Source: Planococcus circulans
GTDB lineage: Bacteria; Bacillota; Bacilli; Bacillales_A; Planococcaceae
Direction of reading: 5' to 3'
DNA: 64,000 nucleotides
Assembly: GCF_020023385.1 (NCBI RefSeq)
Contig: NZ_JAIQCL010000003.1
Location: 182,971-246,970 of the forward strand
Part shown: positions 60,520-64,000 of the stretch, piece by piece
Position numbering within the stretch: the stretch's first letter is position 1
Layout: each line of letters starts with the position of its first letter
Notes under the pieces: generated by a model
The model's input: the letters and a program-made list of their open reading frames with translations, nothing else
Database searches by the model: none
What the model was told of the DNA's origin: nothing
Translations under genes and position numbers: made by a program

Positions 60520-61446
60520 TCATTTTTTAATCAATGTGAAATAGGCTTCGCCTAAAATTTCATTTGCTTGATAATAACCTGGTGAAAGTTCCTTTTCAAT
60601 AAACGAGTTCACTTCTGTCAGCTCCACATCGTACATGACTTCGATTTCCTTGGAAAAAAGCAATTGTTCTTTTTCCAACAACTGCGAAAGCGCGGGTTGA
60701 GGCTTTGCTTGCAGTTCGTCCTGATTCAGCACTTGCTTCAAGCCATCCACATAGGATTCGAATGGGCGGCCGCCGACAAGTTTTATGCCTTTGTTTTCTT
60801 CATTGACCATAATGATGGATGGAAAGCCTCTGGCACCCAGACTTCTGGCGAGAGCGAAGTCCTCGTTCAACGCTTGTTGTCCGGCTGGCAGGTCGGCTTG
60901 TTTGACGATGGCTTCACCGTCGAGTCCCATGTTGTTGACGATCTCGATCATAACAGACGGTTCTGAAATGTTTTGGTTGAATGCGAAGAGCGCTTCTCTT
61001 GCACGGCGCAGGTATTCATTGGCTCTGGTGTCGTTGTGGTTTTCCTGAATCACTTTAAAGACTCGTGAAGGGGGATAAGACGACTGTACCGGATTGTCGA
61101 TCATCAATGTCCCGTCGATCGGCATTCTTGAATGATCGCCGACTTCTCTCCAATGACCGGCGACGTCGGCTGGCTTGTAAATGCCGTTTGCCGGATCGAT
61201 GGGGCCGTCATGCCATTTTTCCAGCAACCCGCCCATTACGGTCTGGAAGTTGAAATGCTCACCATATTGCTCTGTGAAACGGCGAAGCACCGGTTCAATA
61301 GCCCAGCAATGGGAGCAGATTGGGTCTGTTACATAATAAAGCGTAACCGATTTCTTGGGTTTATTGAAATCAATCAGCCCTGTTTCCTCTTCTTCCGCAA
61401 CTCCACATATGCCTGTTTCGATATCACACATCATCTTGTTTTTCAT
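60520..61446 (-). CDS. DsbA family thiol-disulfide protein (FrnE/SpxH-like)
   Basis: A 308-aa protein of the thioredoxin fold with DsbA-type helical insertion. The active site is CSHC (Cys44, Cys47 in DPICSHCWAIEPVLRRF), and the cis-Pro loop is ARGFPSIIMV. There is no signal peptide, so it works in the cytoplasm like FrnE or the ClpXP adaptor SpxH (YjbH); the main spxH gene is usually elsewhere, so this is probably a paralogue. The short N-terminus has two further cysteines (MMCDIETGICG). GAGGAGG precedes the ATG. It lies next to a divergent TetR gene that may control it. Confidence 0.82.
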   Translation of the reverse strand: MKNKMMCDIETGICGVAEEEETGLIDFNKPKKSVTLYYVTDPICSHCWAIEPVLRRFTEQYGEHFNFQTVMGGLLEKWHDGPIDPANGIYKPADVAGHWREVGDHSRMPIDGTLMIDNPVQSSYPPSRVFKVIQENHNDTRANEYLRRAREALFAFNQNISEPSVMIEIVNNMGLDGEAIVKQADLPAGQQALNEDFALARSLGARGFPSIIMVNEENKGIKLVGGRPFESYVDGLKQVLNQDELQAKPQPALSQLLEKEQLLFSKEIEVMYDVELTEVNSFIEKELSPGYYQANEILGEAYFTLIKK

Positions 61447-61560
61447 TCTAGTTCCTCCTCTTTTTAAACTGGCTCTGGCTGAGCGTTTTTGGGTAGCTTA
61501 TTTGCTTTACAATTCGATCTTAAGCCATAATGAAAACAATCAACACCAATAGTTCCGGGG

Positions 61561-61582
61561 ATGTGTCGCTTATGCAACACAT
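61561..61582. promoter_or_regulatory. Predicted TetR operator
   Basis: A 22-bp near-perfect palindrome with arms ATGTGTCGC and GCAACACAT lies around TTAT, 34 bases before the TetR start codon in the divergent intergenic region. It is the only strong dyad there. Confidence 0.6.
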
Positions 61583-61615
61583 TCAGGAGATTGTCGGAAA
61601 AGGAGTGACGGCGAA

Positions 61616-62176
61616 ATGGCAGAAACAAAGACGGATCCCCGTGTGATCCGGACCCGCAAATTGATCATGGATTCCTTCATCGCACTTTCGGAAGGAAAAG
61701 AATTTAAGGACATTACGGTAAAAGACATAACGGCTGAAGCCATGATTAACCGGGCGACGTTCTACTACCATTTCGAAGATATCTACGATCTGTTGGAGAA
61801 GGCCTTATCGGAAGTTTTATTGATTAATTTGGATGTGGAAAATTACCGGAACGACGAACTCACGGAAGAAACATTCGCTAAAATCTTCGAAGCGGTCACC
61901 AGTTTTCAGAAGTCCCTGTCCAACCGGTGCCACCGGGGATATGAAGATACCATCGCGCGGATCATAAGGGAACAGCTCGAAGTCCTGTTCCATAACATAT
62001 TGGTGCGGACAAATGGGGATAAGGAAGAGAGAGCCCTTAAAACAGTGGCTGTTATGCTGAGCTGGGGAATCTACGGAGCGTCAGTGGAATGGACTAGAAA
62101 TAGCCAAGTCTCTCCGGAGGAATACATTAAAGCAGCTGTCCCTTATATCGAGCATGGCATTCATTTTAATAAATAA
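61616..62176 (+). CDS. TetR family transcriptional regulator
   Basis: A 186-aa repressor. The N-terminal helix-turn-helix (KDITVKDITAEAMINRATFYYHF) is the usual TetR type, given here by its first and last parts; the ligand-binding half (about 70-186) is helical and ends in a TetR_C-like block (VAVMLSWGIYGASVEW). AAGGAGTG precedes the ATG. The gene diverges from the DsbA-like/YdhR-like pair and has a palindrome between, so control of these is likely. The ligand is unknown. The LacI gene downstream starts after 27 bases. Confidence 0.88.
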   Translation: MAETKTDPRVIRTRKLIMDSFIALSEGKEFKDITVKDITAEAMINRATFYYHFEDIYDLLEKALSEVLLINLDVENYRNDELTEETFAKIFEAVTSFQKSLSNRCHRGYEDTIARIIREQLEVLFHNILVRTNGDKEERALKTVAVMLSWGIYGASVEWTRNSQVSPEEYIKAAVPYIEHGIHFNK

Positions 62177-62203
62177 GGGAACCGGAAATAAGGAGGCGAT
62201 GGA

Positions 62204-63163
62204 GTGGCAAGTATCCGAGACGTTGCCAGAATAGCGGGCGTATCTGTCGCCACTGTTTCACGTGTGTTGAATAACCATCCATATGTGAAGAAGGAAAAAG
62301 TGGAGGCTGTCAAAAGAGCCATCGAAGAAACTGGATATATCCAAAATATCAATGCCATCAATTTGAAAAAAGGCAAAACCAACCTGGTGGGCATCGTTTT
62401 GCCGATAGTGGATCATCCGTATTTTTCGCAATTGATCCAAGGCATCTCACTGGCGGCTGCAAGTCATCACTATAAACTGGTCCTTTATCAGACCGGTTAT
62501 CATGAAGGCCAGGAAATGGAAGCATTAGAGATGTTGAAGCTCAAGCAAATCGACAGTCTCATCATTTGTTCGAGAAAAGTTTCACTGGATACGATAGAGC
62601 GCTATCGCCAATACGGAATGATCGTATTATTCGAAAACGGCGGGAATACACCGTTGAGTTACACCTATGTCGATCATTACGCATGTTTTATGGATGCGTT
62701 AAATTATTTGTATGAGAAGGGGCACCGGGAGATCGGATTCTCCATCAATCGATCCGACGGAACAAACAGCAGACAAAGGGAACAGGCTTACCGGGATTTT
62801 CTGGAGTTGAAAAGGCTGCCTTATCATGAAGAGTACATGGTTAAGGATTGCCTTTACCTGGAAGATGGGGAGCGCATATTAGACCGGTTTTCGCGTCTGC
62901 AGCGGCGCCCGACGGCTCTGCTTGCGACGAGCGATCAAGTGGCGGCTGGCATCGTGATCGCCAGTTCCAAGTACGGTATCGCCATTCCGGATGATTTGGC
63001 GATTATCGGATTTGATAACCACCCGATCGCCAAAGCCATGAATATTACCACCATCGGGATTCCGTTGAATTCCATCGGGCAGCTTCTTTTCGGACAGACC
63101 TTGGCGGATACGGTGTCACATAAAGAAGTTTCCGTTCACTTGATCGAAAGAATGACTGTTTAA
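62204..63163 (+). CDS. LacI family transcriptional regulator
   Basis: A 319-aa regulator starting with GTG, preceded by AAGGAGG. Helix-turn-helix: SIRDVARIAGVSVATVSRV. The sensor domain has GIVLPIVDHPYFSQLIQGI, PTALLATSDQVAAGI and DLAIIGFDNHPIA. It is probably co-transcribed with the TetR gene. No sugar genes lie next to it inside the window, so its target is unknown; a TGATAAC-GTTCTCA dyad (63324-63337) downstream is a possible binding site. Confidence 0.88.
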   Translation: MASIRDVARIAGVSVATVSRVLNNHPYVKKEKVEAVKRAIEETGYIQNINAINLKKGKTNLVGIVLPIVDHPYFSQLIQGISLAAASHHYKLVLYQTGYHEGQEMEALEMLKLKQIDSLIICSRKVSLDTIERYRQYGMIVLFENGGNTPLSYTYVDHYACFMDALNYLYEKGHREIGFSINRSDGTNSRQREQAYRDFLELKRLPYHEEYMVKDCLYLEDGERILDRFSRLQRRPTALLATSDQVAAGIVIASSKYGIAIPDDLAIIGFDNHPIAKAMNITTIGIPLNSIGQLLFGQTLADTVSHKEVSVHLIERMTV

Positions 63164-63397
63164 AGTCACCCGGTGATGAAATCGGAAAAAAGCAGCCTGA
63201 CCGATCGACAGCTTACACAAGAAGGACCATGTGATCATGCCCCGAAACGGGTTACACTCACAAAAGGCTTCTTGAAACTGCTGAAAATCATCAAAAGCTG
63301 CTTTACACTTTCAGCATAAAGTATGATAACGTTCTCAGGTCAAGGGAACTCCACTAACTCTTTCGGTATTGTTCCTACTGAAACTCAAATAAACAAG

Positions 63398-63423
63398 GCG
63401 GATTGCATGTTAATGCAATCCGC
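63398..63423. repeat. 26-bp palindrome, copy 1
   Basis: GCGGATTGCAT and ATGCAATCCGC flank GTTA. It matches copy 2 at 63884 in 25 of 26 bases. Confidence 0.85.
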
Positions 63424-63512
63424 TGAGCTTGTAGACGAAAGAATATTGATGTTATTTAAAGAATGAATCTACATTTCATCATGTTTATAATGGATCCTGC
63501 GCTTCAGGCGGA

Positions 63513-63816
63513 CGCTTTCCGCGGGCTCGCGCCGAACTAACTCGGACTGGCGCCCGAGTGGATTTCGGCACTCCACTGTTCCCGCAGGAGTCGCCGCCTT
63601 GCGCTCCGGATCCTTGAGTGAAGAATTTACTAGGTTTTGTGAGATTATTTTTTCTGAAACTGACTAGGAGCTTCTTTCTTTGATTAAAGCAACACCCACC
63701 AAGCGGGCTGGCCAAGAAGACTCCTGTGGGAGCAGCGCAGCGATGAAAGCTGAAGACCCCGCAGAAGCATGGGTTTTCCAGTAACGAGGAGGCTGAAGCT
63801 GAGCCCACGGAAAGCG
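63513..63816. repeat. GC-rich interspersed repeat, two copies in inverted orientation
   Basis: Copy one runs from CGCTTTCCGCGGGCTC (63513-63528) to CCCGCAGGAGTC (63581-63592). Copy two is on the other strand, from CGCTTTCCGTGGGCTC (63816-63801) to CCCACAGGAGTC (63730-63719). The ends are conserved and the middle differs. From memory, similar GC-rich elements are scattered in many Bacillales genomes. Confidence 0.7.
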
Positions 63817-63883
63817 AAGTGGCCGGACCGCTTGGGGATTATGCACCGCTATACATTTTGGTCAAACTTTGTCTACAGTCTGG

Positions 63884-63909
63884 GCGGATTGCATATTAAT
63901 GCAATCCGC
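63884..63909. repeat. 26-bp palindrome, copy 2
   Basis: A perfect palindrome, GCGGATTGCAT and ATGCAATCCGC around ATTA, 486 bases from copy 1. It lies just past the end of the partial minus-strand gene and may also act as its terminator, though the T tail is poor. Confidence 0.85.
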
Positions 63910-63928
63910 TTTGCTCTATTCATAAGTA

Positions 63929-64000
63929 TTAGCTGCTTTCGACTTTCGTATCCAAATTATGCTCCATATAATCCTTGCCCCATTCGTACATCGAGTCAAG
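63929..64000 (-). CDS. C-terminal end of an unidentified protein, cut by window
   Basis: On the minus strand the last 23 codons before TAA (63931-63929) read LDSMYEWGKDYMEHNLDTKV and then ESS. The composition is protein-like, and the palindrome at 63884 follows as a possible terminator. The family cannot be told from so little sequence. Confidence 0.5.
   Translation of the reverse strand, partial: LDSMYEWGKDYMEHNLDTKVESS

Larger units (their letters stand above)
63164..63928. other. Gene-poor end region with repeats
   Basis: No plausible gene was found in 765 bases. It contains the LacI-type dyad at 63324-63337, two near-identical 26-bp palindromes, and a GC-rich inverted pair of repeat copies between them. 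Short open frames on the minus strand here are composed of repeat sequence. Confidence 0.6.

Noticed and set aside
63485..63846. Minus-strand frames of 107 and 60 codons
   Set aside because: They lie within the GC-rich interspersed repeat and have no ribosome binding site or protein-like pattern.

Overview
The window reads as chromosomal DNA from a low-to-mid GC Gram-positive of the order Bacillales, most likely Planococcaceae (Planococcus or a relative). This is an inference from gene content: several operons match the Bacillus subtilis gan, frl, nas, vmlR and yhaQP loci in gene order, ribosome binding sites are strong GGAGG types with frequent GTG and TTG starts, and there are LPxTG-like anchoring, CcpA-type cre sites and Rho-independent terminators. 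No rRNA, tRNA, CRISPR array or complete insertion sequence was seen.

Layout. 1-3.9 kb: end of an assimilatory nitrate reductase operon (nasB, cut by the window edge, and nasC). 3.9-6.3 kb: a class F-type sortase carrying a fibronectin-like tail beside a two-repeat cell-wall-anchored protein. 6.8-17 kb: an alpha/beta hydrolase, then a complete galactan island (ganR, ganSPQ, ganA, ganB) with matching operators and a cre site. 17-26.8 kb: two aldo-keto reductases, small membrane and zinc-ribbon proteins, a YhaQP-like ABC exporter, a vmlR-like antibiotic resistance ABC-F gene behind an attenuator, and a sulfatase next to its formylglycine-generating enzyme. 26.8-37.4 kb: an alpha-glucoside phosphorolysis operon with two different GH65 phosphorylases, an ABC importer, a YesL-like protein, a LacI regulator and beta-phosphoglucomutase. 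37.4-42.6 kb: a YitT-family membrane protein, a MazG-like pyrophosphohydrolase translationally coupled to a PLD-nuclease/SF2-helicase fusion, and a divergent PRPP synthetase. 42.8-48.8 kb: a fructosamine (frl) operon under a perfect palindromic operator. 49-56.2 kb: a drug efflux MFS gene, a run of small membrane or zinc-binding proteins (several under 60 aa), and two genes (DUF3885 and ccsB/resC) each broken by one in-frame TAG. 56.3-64 kb: a K+/H+ antiporter, a cobalamin-riboswitch operon for the lower ligand of B12 (cobT, bluB), a DsbA-like/YdhR-like operon diverging from a TetR gene, an orphan LacI gene, and a gene-poor end with a GC-rich inverted repeat and two near-identical 26-bp palindromes.

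How it fits together. Much of the window is catabolic: three binding-protein ABC sugar importers (galactan oligosaccharides, alpha-glucosides, fructosamines) each bring their own intracellular enzymes and regulator, but none has its own ATPase, so all three probably share an MsmX-type ATPase encoded elsewhere. In each importer operon a hairpin separates the binding-protein gene from the permease genes. Two of these operons have a cre site over the predicted transcription start.

The observations most worth following are the MazG/PLD-helicase pair as a possible defence or DNA-repair module, the 21-bp-phased intergenic repeat family, the vmlR attenuator with a 49-codon leader ORF ending in the terminator stem, and the two neighbouring amber-interrupted genes.
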